Shown here: one piece after another, positions 43,644 to 54,350 of the stretch | Numbering within the stretch: the stretch's first letter is position 1 | Layout: every line of letters starts with the position of its first letter | Assembly (NCBI GenBank): GCA_019285755.1 | Contig: CP079103.1 | Span: 3,348,001 to 3,412,000, forward strand | DNA length: 64,000 nt | Reading direction: 5' to 3' | Source of the DNA: Chitinophaga sp. E66 | GTDB taxonomy: Bacteria; Bacteroidota; Bacteroidia; Chitinophagales; Chitinophagaceae | Translations under genes and position numbers: made by a program | Notes under the pieces: generated by a model | What the model was told of the DNA's origin: nothing | The model's input: the letters and a program-made list of their open reading frames with translations, nothing else | The model's database searches: none

Positions 43644-45149
43644 TTACAATTGATGCAGCGCCTGCACTTCCGCTTCCGTCAACGCTTTGCGGTAAATGAT
43701 CACGTCATCGATCTGGCCCGTGAAGTACGACGAGTTGGACGCCGCGCCTTCCTGGAACCCGATCTTGAAATCCTGCGCATTGGAGACCGTCCGCAGCGCG
43801 GGCGCCGTAGCCGTTCCTACCCGCACGCCATCGATATACAGCGGTATTTGTACCGGTACGAACGCACACCACCTGGTGCCAGGCGCCATCGTTCACCTTG
43901 CCGGTGCCCCCAGGTTCACGAACGTAGAGCCCACGCCGTCTTCGATGCAGAAACGCATCTGACGGTCCGTTCCATTATCGTTAAGCCGCAGCCAGGTCTG
44001 GTTATCTTTGCTGCCATTGCGCCCGGATTCCTGCCAGAGCATCATCCGTGTGGCGGAGGAAGACTTCATCCATAGCGCCACAGTGTAATCACCCGTACCG
44101 AAGTTCGTGGCGGCATGGTCCGCGAGCTTAATGCCGGAGGAGCCGTTGAACGTAGCGGTACGCCCTGCGGCGCCGAAACGGTCCGCATCCGTAAACGTCA
44201 CGCCCCCGCCCACAGCAGACACTTCTATGGCATTGGGGCCCGCGTCTTCCGGCATATTATTGAAAGGCAGGAAGGCAGACAGATCGCCGGAGGGGACCAC
44301 CAGCAGATAGCCGTTTGCCGATTTGGTGGATGAGTTGTAAGGGTTTCGTACGGTGAGGGTAACCTTATACCGTCCCGCCTGCGCGAAGGTGAATTCAGGG
44401 TGCTGTTCGTTGGAAGTAACCGTTTCCGCACCTTCTACCTTCCATTCCCAGGCACTTACGCTACCGACAGACACATCCTTCAGCTTGATCTTACCCCTGC
44501 ATAGGTGGCAGGACGTTCGCTGGTAAATTCAGCGCTGATGGAAGACGGGTCGAGGATACGGATAAAGTTCTCCTTTACGGCCTGATCCGTGAACTGCGGA
44601 TTGGCAGCCGTGAGCGAAACGCGGTAATACCCGTGTCTGTGAAGCGCATCTTCGGATGCTGCAGGCTGGAGCGCAGGGTGGCGCCTCCTTTCACGGGCGT
44701 GAACTCCAGGCCCAGGTCTGCGGTTTGCCCGCGCTGGTGTCACGGAATTCCACTTCCTCGTTTTGGAAATAAACTGCTGCGGCCGACTTAAAATCGGTGC
44801 GCACGCGGTTATAATCCACTTTGATATACGACTTCTTCGTGAGCACTTTCTCTGTACTTGCGTTCCGCACCTCCAGCGTCACTTCATAGGTGCCCGGGGT
44901 GGCATAGATCACTTTGGGGGCAGACATGGCCGAGGTAGCCGGCGTACCGCCCTGGAAGGTCCATTTCCAATGGGTCACGTATCCGTCGGAAAAGTCCTTG
45001 AACACGATGCTGTCGCCGGCGCTGATTTCCTGTTTATCGGATTCGAACACGACTTCGCGGATGACGTTGTCTGTTGGCGTATCATCCTTTTTACAGGCGG
45101 CGAGCAACAGCGCCGCAAGACAAAAAAGCAGGTAACGGGAATGTTTCAT
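43644..45149 (-). CDS. PKD-repeat and LamG-domain surface lipoprotein of the sialic-acid locus
   Basis: Begins MKHSRYLLFCLAALLLAACK with a lipobox Cys at 19. Three PKD-like domains follow (e.g. FKDFSDGYVTHWKWTFQGGT, PKVIYATPGTYEVTLEVRNA; frame changes near 44700, 44635 and 44490). The C-terminal LamG-type domain has ATFNGSSGIKLADHAATNFG, YTVALWMKSSSATRMMLWQE and YFTGQIDDVIIYRKALTEAE. One more change lies near 43880. The ATG overlaps the stop of the lyase gene (ATGA). The architecture fits a surface glycan-binding protein that works beside SusD. It has no catalytic motif. Confidence 0.8.
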
Positions 45150-46114
45150 GTATTAGCTTTTGTGAGGGGAATGATGCCCGGCCGCCACGCCCTCGTGCAG
45201 GGAAGCCCCGCACTGCGCAACGTGTCCGCGAACCGGATGTCTTCTAGATACTGACGGATATCTTCCGCCTGCTGCGGGCTCAGTTGCGCCAGCGGCAACC
45301 TGCACGGCCCGAGGTCCGTGCCAAGGATTTTCATGATCGCTTTTTGCGTGGGAATGGGTGAATACCGTCCCAGGCAACGGATCATTCTTACTGCTTCGTA
45401 TTGCCATTGCTGCGCCTCCGCGATCTTTCCCGCTTCAAAGCATTCCACTACCTTCCGGTACAGCGGGGCGGCAAAAGTGTACGTACTGCCGATAGCGCCC
45501 TTCGCGCCCACGGCCAGCGCGGGCAGCAGCAGTTCATCGTATCCGAACAGGATATCGAATTTTCCGTTGCCGTATTGTACGCAGGACTGGTATTCATGCA
45601 AGGTAGACGCCGTGTACTTGATGCCCGCCAGGTTAGGGATCGTAGCTTCGGCCAGTTGGAGGAATTCCAGCAGGTCCATCGCCACGCCCGTGATAGCGGG
45701 GATATGGTAATAGTAGAAAGGCATATCCGGCGCGGCCGAAGCGATAGCGGCCATGCAATCGGTCAGGTTCTTTGCGGACGAGGGTTTAAAGTAAAATGCG
45801 GCCACGGCGGAAATGGCGTCTGCGCCGATGCGTTGCGCATGTTCCGCCAGCTTCCTGGCTTCCGCAATGGCAGGATGGCCTACATGCACCAGTACGAGGC
45901 AACGTTTATTCACTGCTTTCACGTACGCCTCCGCTATCTGCATGCGCTCTTCGATGGTCAGGTTCGGTCCTTCTCCGTTGGTGCCGCAAATGAAGACGCC
46001 CTTTACCCCGTCTGCGATCAGCTGGTCTACCAGCGAGGGGATTCGCGTCAGGTCGGGTGTACCGTCTGCGTGAAAAGAGCTGAATGTAGCGGCGATCAAT
46101 CCTTGTATTCTCAT
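45146..46114 (-). CDS. nanA: N-acetylneuraminate lyase (DHDPS/NAL family)
   Basis: Intact frame of 322 residues from MRIQGLIAATFSSFHADGTP. Class I aldolase marks: FICGTNGEGPNLTIEERMQI, the catalytic Tyr in MPFYYYHIPAITG and the Schiff-base Lys in LAGIKYTASTLHEY. It cleaves sialic acid to ManNAc and pyruvate in the cytoplasm. An upstream in-frame ATG at 46147 would add 11 unlikely residues. The last 20 residues are basic and may overlap the next gene only because of the ATGA junction. Confidence 0.92.
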   Translation of the reverse strand: MRIQGLIAATFSSFHADGTPDLTRIPSLVDQLIADGVKGVFICGTNGEGPNLTIEERMQIAEAYVKAVNKRCLVLVHVGHPAIAEARKLAEHAQRIGADAISAVAAFYFKPSSAKNLTDCMAAIASAAPDMPFYYYHIPAITGVAMDLLEFLQLAEATIPNLAGIKYTASTLHEYQSCVQYGNGKFDILFGYDELLLPALAVGAKGAIGSTYTFAAPLYRKVVECFEAGKIAEAQQWQYEAVRMIRCLGRYSPIPTQKAIMKILGTDLGPCRLPLAQLSPQQAEDIRQYLEDIRFADTLRSAGLPCTRAWRPGIIPLTKANT

Positions 46115-46131
46115 GGTGTGGTGTGTCGGTT

Positions 46132-47274
46132 TTAACGGTTTATCCAATTGGTATAAAATTTTTTCAGTACCAGGCTGTAATTCCAGCCCTTGTTATCTTT
46201 CGTATTGGTTTCGTAGAGGCAGTAGATGATGTTTCCGGGGCCTGCGGCCAGGTCGCTGTAACCGGTGGCGCCGGGTTCAAGGACTTTCGATACGGGCCAG
46301 CTCTGCCCGTTGTCGAACGACGCTTTGGCGGTAAGGTTGCGGCGCGGATGCTTTTCGATGTCTTTGCTGTCCGGGTTGACAAACACCAATGCCGGCGCTC
46401 CTGACGGCGATTTCACCGATATAATGGAGGCCATGCAGGTGGGGTCGAACAGTTCTTCCGCGAAGCGCACGGCGCTCCAGTCCGAAATTCCATCGGCGCT
46501 CACACTGAAAGCACGGCGCTTCACGGCCGAGGGGCTACGGATGCTCATAAGCACCCGGCCATCGGGTAATTGCACGGGCTGGCTTTCATTGGGATTGAGA
46601 TCGTAGCGGAACTGTCGGCTATAATATCGCCCCGCTGCCAGGTTTTGCCGTAATCGTCGCTGTAAACAGTAGCTACACAGGAAGGATGATGGCTCCTGCG
46701 CGGGGTGAGCTTCTGCGAATTCGCCAGCCAAACGGCAGATAGCAGCCTCCCGTTCTTCAGCTGGATACCGTGCCCGGGGCCCGGCGCCACCACCTTCCAG
46801 TCGTATTCCGGCCGGAATTGTGCGAAGACAGGCGTAATATCACGGGGCTTCGACCAGGTTTTACCATCATCTTCGGAAGAGATGTAATACGCGTCTTTAT
46901 AGTCTTTCTGATAAAGGAGGTGTACCGTGCCGCGGTCGTCTACGATCGGAACGGGATTGCCGACCGGACCTTTTTGAAGCTATCAATACGTGAATATCGC
47001 TCCAGGTGCGTCCCTGGTCGGTACTACGGCGGAGGGCCAGTGCATATCCGCCCAATCACTGGCGCCCGATCCTCGCTTCGCAGAATGCCAGCAGCGTGTG
47101 CTTCTTCGTGACTACCAGCGCGGGGATCCGCATGGAGGCATACAACGCGCCCGGTTCAAACACGACGTGGGTTTCTTCGACAGGCGCCTGCGCCGTGGGG
47201 CGCTGGGTACCACAGGCAGCAAATGCCAGTGCCGCGACCGCCATCATCATCTTTATATTTCGGTTCATACTCAT
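46132..47274 (-). CDS. Exo-alpha-sialidase 1 (GH33), lipoprotein
   Basis: Lipoprotein signal MNRNIKMMMAVAALAFAACG. The family RIP motif is in ASMRIPALVVTKKHTLLAF. Asp boxes (SxDxGxTW) are STDQGRTWSD, SEDDGKTWSK, SDDYGKTWQR and SFDNGQSWPV. Frame changes near 47065, 46960, 46630 and others. The C-terminal half contains NPNESQPVQLPDGRVLMSIR, including the catalytic-region NESQ. It removes terminal sialic acids from glycoconjugates at the cell surface. It is followed by nanA 18 bp downstream and preceded by a second sialidase gene. Confidence 0.85.
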
Positions 47275-47282
47275 GCTTGAAA

Positions 47283-48439
47283 TTATTTGATATTGGCAAT
47301 GGGCACTTTCCGGAAAGCGATGCCATTGAAATACTTCGCCAGTCCGCCTTCGAACAGCAGTCCTACATGCGTGTCCGACAATAACACCAGGTCCGAATAG
47401 CCGGAGGGCCCTTCAAATACGGCGTTCTTCTTGTCCCACTTTGCGCCATCGTCGCCGCTCATGCGAATGGTCATGTTTGTGCGCGTGGTGGAGGCGGGGT
47501 TGGAGAAAAACAACCGGTGGCTGCCGTTGACCATCGCAGACAGCAGGGAGCCCTGGCACACGGGGTCGGTCAACGCCGCTTCGTCGTATGCCTCAGACCA
47601 GGTCATGCCGCCATCGGTACTGATGCTGGCGAGGCGTTTGTAATCGTTGCCGCCTACTCGCATGTTCAGCATAAGCCGGCCGTCCGACAGTTCGGCGACC
47701 GTGCTTTCGTTCGGGTTGAGGCCTGAGATCTGGGGCACCTTTCCACCGAGCTTCCAGGTCTGCCCCGCATCATCGGAGTAAATTACGTGAGAATTCCCTC
47801 TTCTCCCGCTCCCACTTCGATATAATCACACGGCACGATCATCCGGTCCTTAAAGGTCCCTTTCGTGATCTGGATGCCATGGCAGGGCCCTGTTGCATAC
47901 CAGCCCCATCCGGGGCTTTTACGGCCGTAGTGATCTCTTTAGGCGTATCCAGGTCTTGCCGTCGTCTGCGGATGACGTGAGGTAGACGCGGCGGGTATCC
48001 TTGCTGGTACCGGCATTGATGGTGCCGATGTCGTCATGACCGTAGTTCCAGGTCATGAGCAACCGCACGTCGCCAGTATTACGGTCTACCACCGGCGCGG
48101 GGTTGCCGCAGGTATTCTCCCCATCGCTCCATACTACCTGCAGCTTGCTCCACGTTCTACCCGAATCCGGGAGCGCTTCATCACGAGGTCGATGTCTCCT
48201 TCGTCGCTGCAATCATTTTTTCTCCCTTCCGCAAATGCCAGCAGTTCGCCGGATTTGGTCATGATGATCGCCGGGATCCGGAAGCAGCTGTACCCTTCCG
48301 TTCCCTGTTGGAAAACATAAGGCAGCACGGAAGATGGCGGCTCCACCTTCGGGAAGATCTTTTCCGGATCATCGTTACAGGCCCAGGCCAGGGGCGCGAT
48401 AAGGAACAGGGCAAATAGCTTATTGATGAATTTCGTCAT
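47283..48439 (-). CDS. Exo-alpha-sialidase 2 (GH33), lipoprotein
   Basis: Lipoprotein signal MTKFINKLFALFLIAPLAWA with Cys21. RIP motif in SCFRIPAIIMTKSGELLAFA, then EGRKNDCSDEGDIDLVMKRS. Asp boxes DSGRTWSK, DDGKTWIR, STDGGMTWSE and GDDGAKW. The NPNESTVAELSDGRLMLNMR segment matches the corresponding NESQ region of sialidase 1. Frame changes near 48170, 47940 and 47800. It is about 375 residues and clearly diverged from sialidase 1, so the two may prefer different linkages. It lies 8 bp after susD. Confidence 0.85.
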
Positions 48440-48447
48440 GGTACTGG

Positions 48448-49920
48448 TTATTTATAGCCTTCCGTTTGATCAATATTGGGATTATTGGCCATTACCGTGG
48501 TGTTGACCGGCCAGAACAGCGGCGTGGTCTTGCCGATAAGATTGGGTATATACTGGTAGATATCGAGCGTGCCTCCTTTGTGGAAGCGCACCAGGTCCCA
48601 CCAGCGCTTGTTCTCGAAAAACAGCTCCCGTCCCCGCTCGCTGAGGATCTCCTTTTCGAGCGATAACTTATCCGTAGCTCCCTTTATACTCACCCGTGGC
48701 AGCGCGGGCGCGGACCTTGTCCGGTATAGCTTCGCGTTGGCGCCATCGTTCAGTCCCGCATAAGCTTCCGCTTTCAGCAGGAAGAGATCCGCCAGCCGCC
48801 AGAGGATGATGTCGTTATCGGATACGCGGTCGTCTGAATACTCGGTGCCGGGGTATTTGTTGATCCAGGCTACTTTGGGGCCGGAGGCCTGCAGTTCCAC
48901 TACCCAGGTATACCTGCTACGCACATCATTGGCATCGGCAAACAACGTGCGGGAAAGAGGGCTGATCTGGTATGCGCCCTGACCGTTGGTGGAAGCGTTC
49001 GTAAAGGAAGGGAATCCTTATTCAGCGCACCTTCAATAATGTCCTTGAAAGGCAGCGCGTTCTTGGCGTAATTACCTCCCGGCACTTCATCGCGATGGTA
49101 GTAAGCAGCCATCAGCACTTCCGGGTTCTCCGCCGCGCGTTTCCGGGCAACGTCTTTGAAATCCAGGTTGAGGCGCACGCCGGTCGTCTCGATCTCTGTA
49201 ATGGTCTCGATGGCTTGCCGGAATGCGTCATCGCCACCATTGAGCACTTTCGCTTTCCAGAGCAGTGCTTCGGATTTCAGCGCCAGTACGGAACCATAGG
49301 CAAAGCGATAGCGCGAGGGATAGGCCGTCTTCGAGAAGCGGGACATTGATTTGAACAATGCCACGGAAGCATCCGCATCTGCCAGTATCTGGGTCATGAC
49401 GTCTGCTGCGGGGAGCGCGGCAACTGGGGCACGTTTTCATCCACCACGGCCTGCAACATCAACGGCGCATCGCCGATCACGCGGATGAGGTGGAAGTAAA
49501 ACCAGGCGCGCAAGGCATGCGCCTCCGCCTGTATGCTCTTCTTCAGATCGGGGTTCCCGGCGAAGGGGAAAGCTTGTATCTTTTCCAGCAACAGGTTGCA
49601 ATGACCGATCCCGCGGTACCATTCGGCATAGTTCACCGCGCCTGAAGTGGGCGACAGCGTATGCGACCAGGCCACGGTAAACCGGGAGTTGGAGGCGGAC
49701 ACCAGCTCTTCGCTTCGCTCCATGCCATAGGTCACGTTATTGGCCAGGCTGCGGAGCACGGTATAAATACCCACTACATTGGGCTCAAAATCGCTTTCGT
49801 TGCGGAAAACACTTCATCCGTAATGCTGGACTGCGGTTCCACTTCCAGGATGGCGTCGCACCCTGTGAGCAGGAAAGCGGCCATGCATGCGGTCCAGATT
49901 CGTATCGTCCATTTTTTCAT
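48448..49920 (-). CDS. SusD/RagB-family lipoprotein of the sialic-acid locus
   Basis: Start at 49920: MKKWTIRIWTACMAAFLLTG with lipobox Cys21, then AILEVEPQSSITDEVF. After a frame change near 49800, VVGIYTVLRSLANNVTYGME and IQAEAHALRAWFYFHLIRVI are typical SusD helices. The C-terminal part (frame changes near 49395 and 48990) has IILWRLADLFLLKAEAYAGL and LSERGRELFFENKRWWDLVR, the family end motif. Surface glycan-binding partner of the SusC transporter. About 490 residues. Confidence 0.9.
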
Positions 49921-49945
49921 AAACTGCTATTGTTACGTTAAGCAA

Positions 49946-52900
49946 TTAAAATTTCAGGTTGGCGCCAGGGAAAACTGCCGTGGACGGGGATAGCCTCCCG
50001 GGTCGAAACCACTGTAGATCTCGGGGTTGAGCCCTTTATAGGAGGTCAGGTAAGCCACGTTGTACACGCTGGCATAAACGTTCAGGCCTGTAGAATGGAA
50101 GCGCTTCAACCATTCGCGCGGGAAGTCGTATGTCAGGGTAATTTCGCGCAGTGCAAGGAAGTCTCCTTTTTCGAACATCACGGACACGTCCGAGTTGTAA
50201 CTGCTGTTGTTGCCCAGACTGCCGTTGCGCAGGTAGTTCCTTTGCCCGAAGTCATAATCCGCGAAGGAAAAGCGCGCGTACTTCTTACCGGCATCGCCCT
50301 GATTCACACGTCCGCCCCCAGCGCCTCAGAAGGAGCGCCTTCGTTAAACGCGCGGCCCTGGCCCATCGAGCGGGCAAGCGCGCCGTTGCTGATCATATGC
50401 CCGAAAGCATAATCCGCATTCACGCGCAGCGAAAAGCCCTTGTAAGTAAACGTATTTTGTATCCCGCCGATCTTATCCGGATTGCGGTAGCCGATGAACA
50501 CCTGGTCTTTCATATCGATCACACCATCGTTATTCACATCTTCAAAAATGAAATCGCCCCCACGCTTCCCGATGATGATGCCCTGTGCCGAAGCCAGGTT
50601 GTCCTTTACCTTGGAGTTCCAGGCCGCCGCTTCTTCGTCAGACGCAAATACGCCCAGCACATTGAAGGCGTAAACACCATAAGGGCGCTCACCTTCCGCC
50701 AGGCCTCCCGCTTCGATCAGCTGGCCCGATGCTTTGTCGAACACAAAATCTCCGCCCTGGCGGTTCTTCGCACGGCCATTGTCCGGCAGGTCGGTGATGG
50801 TGGTGCGGTTGTAGGCAAACGAGAAATTAGTCTGCCAGTTGAAATGCTTCCCACGGATGATGTTGGCCCCGATCGCGATCTCTATACCACGGTTGCGCAG
50901 GGCGCCGTTGTTATACGCGATTGATGTGAAAGGCGATTCTGAAGGAAGGGGCTTGGATGTGAGGCGGTCTTTCGTCAGTTTGTCATACACATCTACCGAC
51001 AGGTTGATCCTGTTATCCAGGAGCCCCGCTTCCAATGCGATGTCTGTAGTAATGGTAGACTCCCAGCGCAGCCGCGGGTTGGCAAGGCCGGAACGCAGGA
51101 TGCCTGCGTAAGTGCCGTAAGCCACTGCCGTGTATTCACCGTAGGTATCCACGATACTCAGGCCGCTCAGGCCCGCTTTACCCAGCTGGCGCGCAGTTTC
51201 AGGGCGCTGATCGTCTTATTGGCATTCCAGAAGTTCTCCCGGTCAATGTTCCACCCCGCGGAGATAGATGGGAACAATGCATACTTGTTCTCCGGCGCGA
51301 AGTTGGAGAATCCGTCGTACCGCAGGGTACCGCCTACCATATATTTCGCTTTATAATCGTAGCTGAACTGACCGAAAAGACTGGCGGAACGGGTCTCGCC
51401 CAGGGCGGTCCGGAAGTCGCCGACGTTGGTCACTACTTTACCATCGATAGTGGTAGTCGGGTTTTCCTCGATGGTATAGATGTAATCGTTCGTCGCCCTT
51501 TGCGATCCCATATCCTTGGAGTGGTTGGTGTTGCGGGTGAAGTTCATGCCCGCGAGCACTGTCAGGCGGTGGTCTTTGTTGAAGTCGGTATCGTATTGCA
51601 GCACTGGTCCAGCATCAGCTGGCGGGATGCATTCGTATAATCGTCTTTAAACCGCTGCGCGGAGGGCTGCACCTCGTCGGGAGGGGTAGACTTGCGCATG
51701 GTGAGCTCTTTGTAATCATCCAGCACATAAGACAGCGAGGGTTTCCAGTGCAGGCCTTTGATGATCGTCAGATCAGCCGCCACGCGCGATACCAGGCGCT
51801 CCGTGGAAGTGCGGATATCGTCGTATTTCAGCAGGTGGAAGCGGTTGCGCACCGTGTAGTTCTCACCGGGCATGGGGTTGCCATCGTCCTTGAATGTGCG
51901 GATCAGCGGGGTGATGCGGATCGCGCGGACGAGATCGTTCTGGTACGCATCCACATAATTCGGATCGGTGTACTGGTAATTGATCATAAAATCGAGCCGC
52001 AGCTTATCTGAAGCCTGATACCCGAAATTCCCAGGGCGTTGTAGCGCTTGTAGGCGGTGCCTACCAATACGCCTTTCTGATTGGTGTACCCCATGGAGAA
52101 ATTATAATCTGCTTTATCATTACCGCCGTTGAGTGAGGTTCGTGTTGTTGGAGAGGCCCGTTTTCCAGAGTTGCTGCTGGTACTGGTTGTCGGCATAAAG
52201 CAGTTTGGTGCCGGGATTGATGGGGTCGTCCATCACCCGCCATCCGCGGGAAAGCAGGTTGTCTACATACGCCTGTCCTTCCACCTGCAGGATGTTATCG
52301 TACAGCGCGGTGAGATACGTGCTCTTGCCATAGTCGCCAGGCCTGGTGAAGACGCGCGTCCCGGCGGAGAAGCCACCGTTATACAAGAGGTTGTTTTTAT
52401 CAATGACGTCAGAAGTATTCGCTACCGTCACGCGTGCGAGGCGGAGGTATTCTTCGGCCGACAAATAATCGTAATCCCTTGCCTGCGTTTCCCAGGTAGT
52501 GCGGTGCGTGAGTGTGATGGTAGAACGGGTATTCAGTTTCCCTTTTTCGTTTTGATGACGATAACGCCGTTGGCGCCACGGGCGCCGTAGATAGCGGTAG
52601 AAGCGGCGTCCTTCATTACCTGGAACGACTCGATATCGTCCGGGTTAATATCATTCAGCGAACGGAATACCCCATCTACGACTACCAGCGGGTTGCTCCC
52701 GTCAGACGAGCCGATGGATGCGCCGTTATTATTACCCAGGCCCGAACCATATACGTTCGGTTTGGTACCGCCGCGAATGATGATATTGGTAGCGCCTACG
52801 CCAGGTTGTCCCTGCGTGATAGGAATAGACACCCCGGCGATCTTGCCCTGCATGGACTGTACCGGGTTGGGATTGGGATTGTTCTTCAGTTCGGCGACGT

Positions 52901-53285
52901 CCAGTTTGGAGATGGCCGCGGTGTTTTTACGGGTCGACTGTTCCGTATACCCCACGATGAGGACCTCGCCCAATTGGGAGGAGGTCTCGGCGAGGTCCAC
53001 ATTGATCTCGCGGCGTTGGCCGACGTTAATTTCTTTCAAGGCATAGTTCATCATTCTGAACAGTAATGTTTCCGTACCGGACTGTACCTGCAGTTTAAAG
53101 CGGCCATTCACGTCGGTGACGGTGCCCCGTGAAGTGCCTTTGACGGACACGCTCACGCCGATCATGGGCTCGCGCGTGGCGGAGTCGCGCACGATGCCCG
53201 ATACCGCCCATTCCCCGGTTTGACTGAAGCCTGGCAGCGCCATCAGCAGCAGCAGGCAGCAGCAGCATAATCTTAGCAATGTCAT
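49946..53285 (-). CDS. SusC/RagA-family TonB-linked transporter of the sialic-acid locus
   Basis: Signal peptide MTLLRLCCCCLLLLMALPGF ending SQ; ATG 53306 is an alternative. A carboxypeptidase-like domain (WAVSGIVRDSATREPMIGVS) follows, then the plug with ELKNNPNPNPVQSMQGKIAG, VYGSGLGNNNGASIG and MKDAASTAIYGARGANGVIV. The barrel extends to RPRQFSLGANLKF (corrected end 49946). Frame changes near 52540, 52460-52120, 51985, 51600, 51160, 50305 and 49970. About 1110 residues. It moves sialylated glycans or sialic acid over the outer membrane with TonB energy. Confidence 0.9.
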
Positions 53286-53495
53286 GTGTGGAAGTTTTGT
53301 GTACATAAGATTGAATGAAAATCCCGCACCGTAATCGCTTGTACGTTGACGGCAATAGCCAGGCGATACCGCCATTCACAGGCAGTGCGGCCGCCGGGCG
53401 GCGGTTGTTTGGATGATTAAGTGATGGAGGATGGTTACAGCCCCTCTAACGTTGGAATATCGTTGATCATAACGCCTTGGTATCTATTTAGTAGT

Positions 53496-53517
53496 TATGT
53501 TCTACATATTAAAAGTA
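53496..53517 (-). promoter_or_regulatory. Promoter and candidate regulator site upstream of the sialic-acid susC
   Basis: The palindrome TATGT-tct-ACATA (53496-53508) directly follows, on the minus strand, a -7-like box TACTTTTA (53510-53517, one base off TAnnTTTG). The core TGTTCTACA differs by one base from the core at the regulator promoter (54290-54298). Its position over the expected transcript start fits repression. A TTG lies 17 nt upstream of the -7-like box. Confidence 0.55.
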
Positions 53518-53561
53518 GGCATTTTTGGAATTTGCAATATTATTTTTGTGAACGGCAGGTA

Positions 53562-53594
53562 TAAAGAAAGAAGCCCGCCATGGAGGCGGGCTTC
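53562..53594 (-). terminator. Rho-independent terminator of the FadR-type regulator gene
   Basis: On the minus strand GAAGCCCGCC (53594-53585), a 5-nt loop and GGCGGGCTTC (53579-53570) form a perfect 10-bp stem, followed by tttctttat. It lies just after the corrected stop of the regulator gene and insulates it from susC. Confidence 0.88.
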
Positions 53595-53600
53595 AGCACA

Positions 53601-54278
53601 TTATTTTGATTGGCGCAACCGGTCCAGGTGTGGCTGCAGGTGGGATGCCATCCGTCCTTAAACGCCTGAACGGTGCCTTTTTGAGTATTTTGACCAGGTC
53701 TTTATGGGTGATTTTCCCGGAAACATACTTTTTGTTTTCCAACTTCATCACGTAACCGAATACCGGCAACAACAACGTCTGAAAGCGCTTCATGGTCTCG
53801 TTACCGGTCATCTCATAAAGCTTGCCGTGAAAGGCGATCTCATTATTGATACGGAAGTTATCTCCTTTCACTTCCCGCGCTACGATCTCTTCCAGCTCTT
53901 CTATGTCTTGCGGAGTTTTATGAATAAACAGCAGATCCGCGATGCCCATTTCAAGTACCAGCCGCAGTTCGAAAAGGTCTTGCAGGGTGGCTTCGTCCAT
54001 GATCTCGGGGTAAGGACTTTCTCGAAGGTCCCGACGATGTCGGGATTGCTGATGACCATGCCGGTCTTCTTCTTCGTTTCAATGATGCCCAGCATTTTAA
54101 ACCGGCTCAGCGCTTCGCGGACAACGTTCCGGCTTACGCCCAGGGCCGCCGCCAGCTCCAGCTCGGTGGGCAACGGATCGCCCGGCTTGAAATTCCCTTT
54201 CGCAAAATACTCCCGCAAACTGGCTTCCACGCGCTCGGCCATGGATTTAGCGCCAATCGGCTTAATACCGTTCAGCAT
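53601..54278 (-). CDS. GntR-family (FadR subfamily) transcriptional regulator of the sialic-acid locus
   Basis: About 226 residues. The wHTH reads MAERVEASLREYFAKGNFKP, GDPLPTELELAAALGVSRNV and VREALSRFKMLGIIETKKKT. The FCD ligand domain has LFELRLVLEMGIADLLF, INNEIAFHGKLYEMTGNETM and, corrected, GTVQAFKDGMASHLQPHLDR with the His that often binds metal. Frame changes near 54000, 53670 and 53652. It is the first gene of the sialic-acid cluster and is separated from susC by its own terminator. It plausibly plays the NanR role (inference). Confidence 0.88.
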
Positions 54279-54288
54279 AGTGTTAGTT

Positions 54289-54312
54289 TTGTACTACAAG
54301 TGGACAAATATA
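54289..54312 (-). promoter_or_regulatory. Promoter and autoregulatory site of the FadR-type regulator gene
   Basis: A perfect -7 box TATATTTG (TAnnTTTG) lies at 54305-54312 on the minus strand, followed by the perfect palindrome TTGTA-G-TACAA (54289-54299), 10 bp before the ATG. TGTACTACA matches the yGT-N3-ACr type of FadR-subfamily sites. No clear -33 TTTG was found. Confidence 0.6.
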
Positions 54313-54350
54313 GGCATTTGCCCCGGATTCCCTGTAGCCCGTATATTTTT

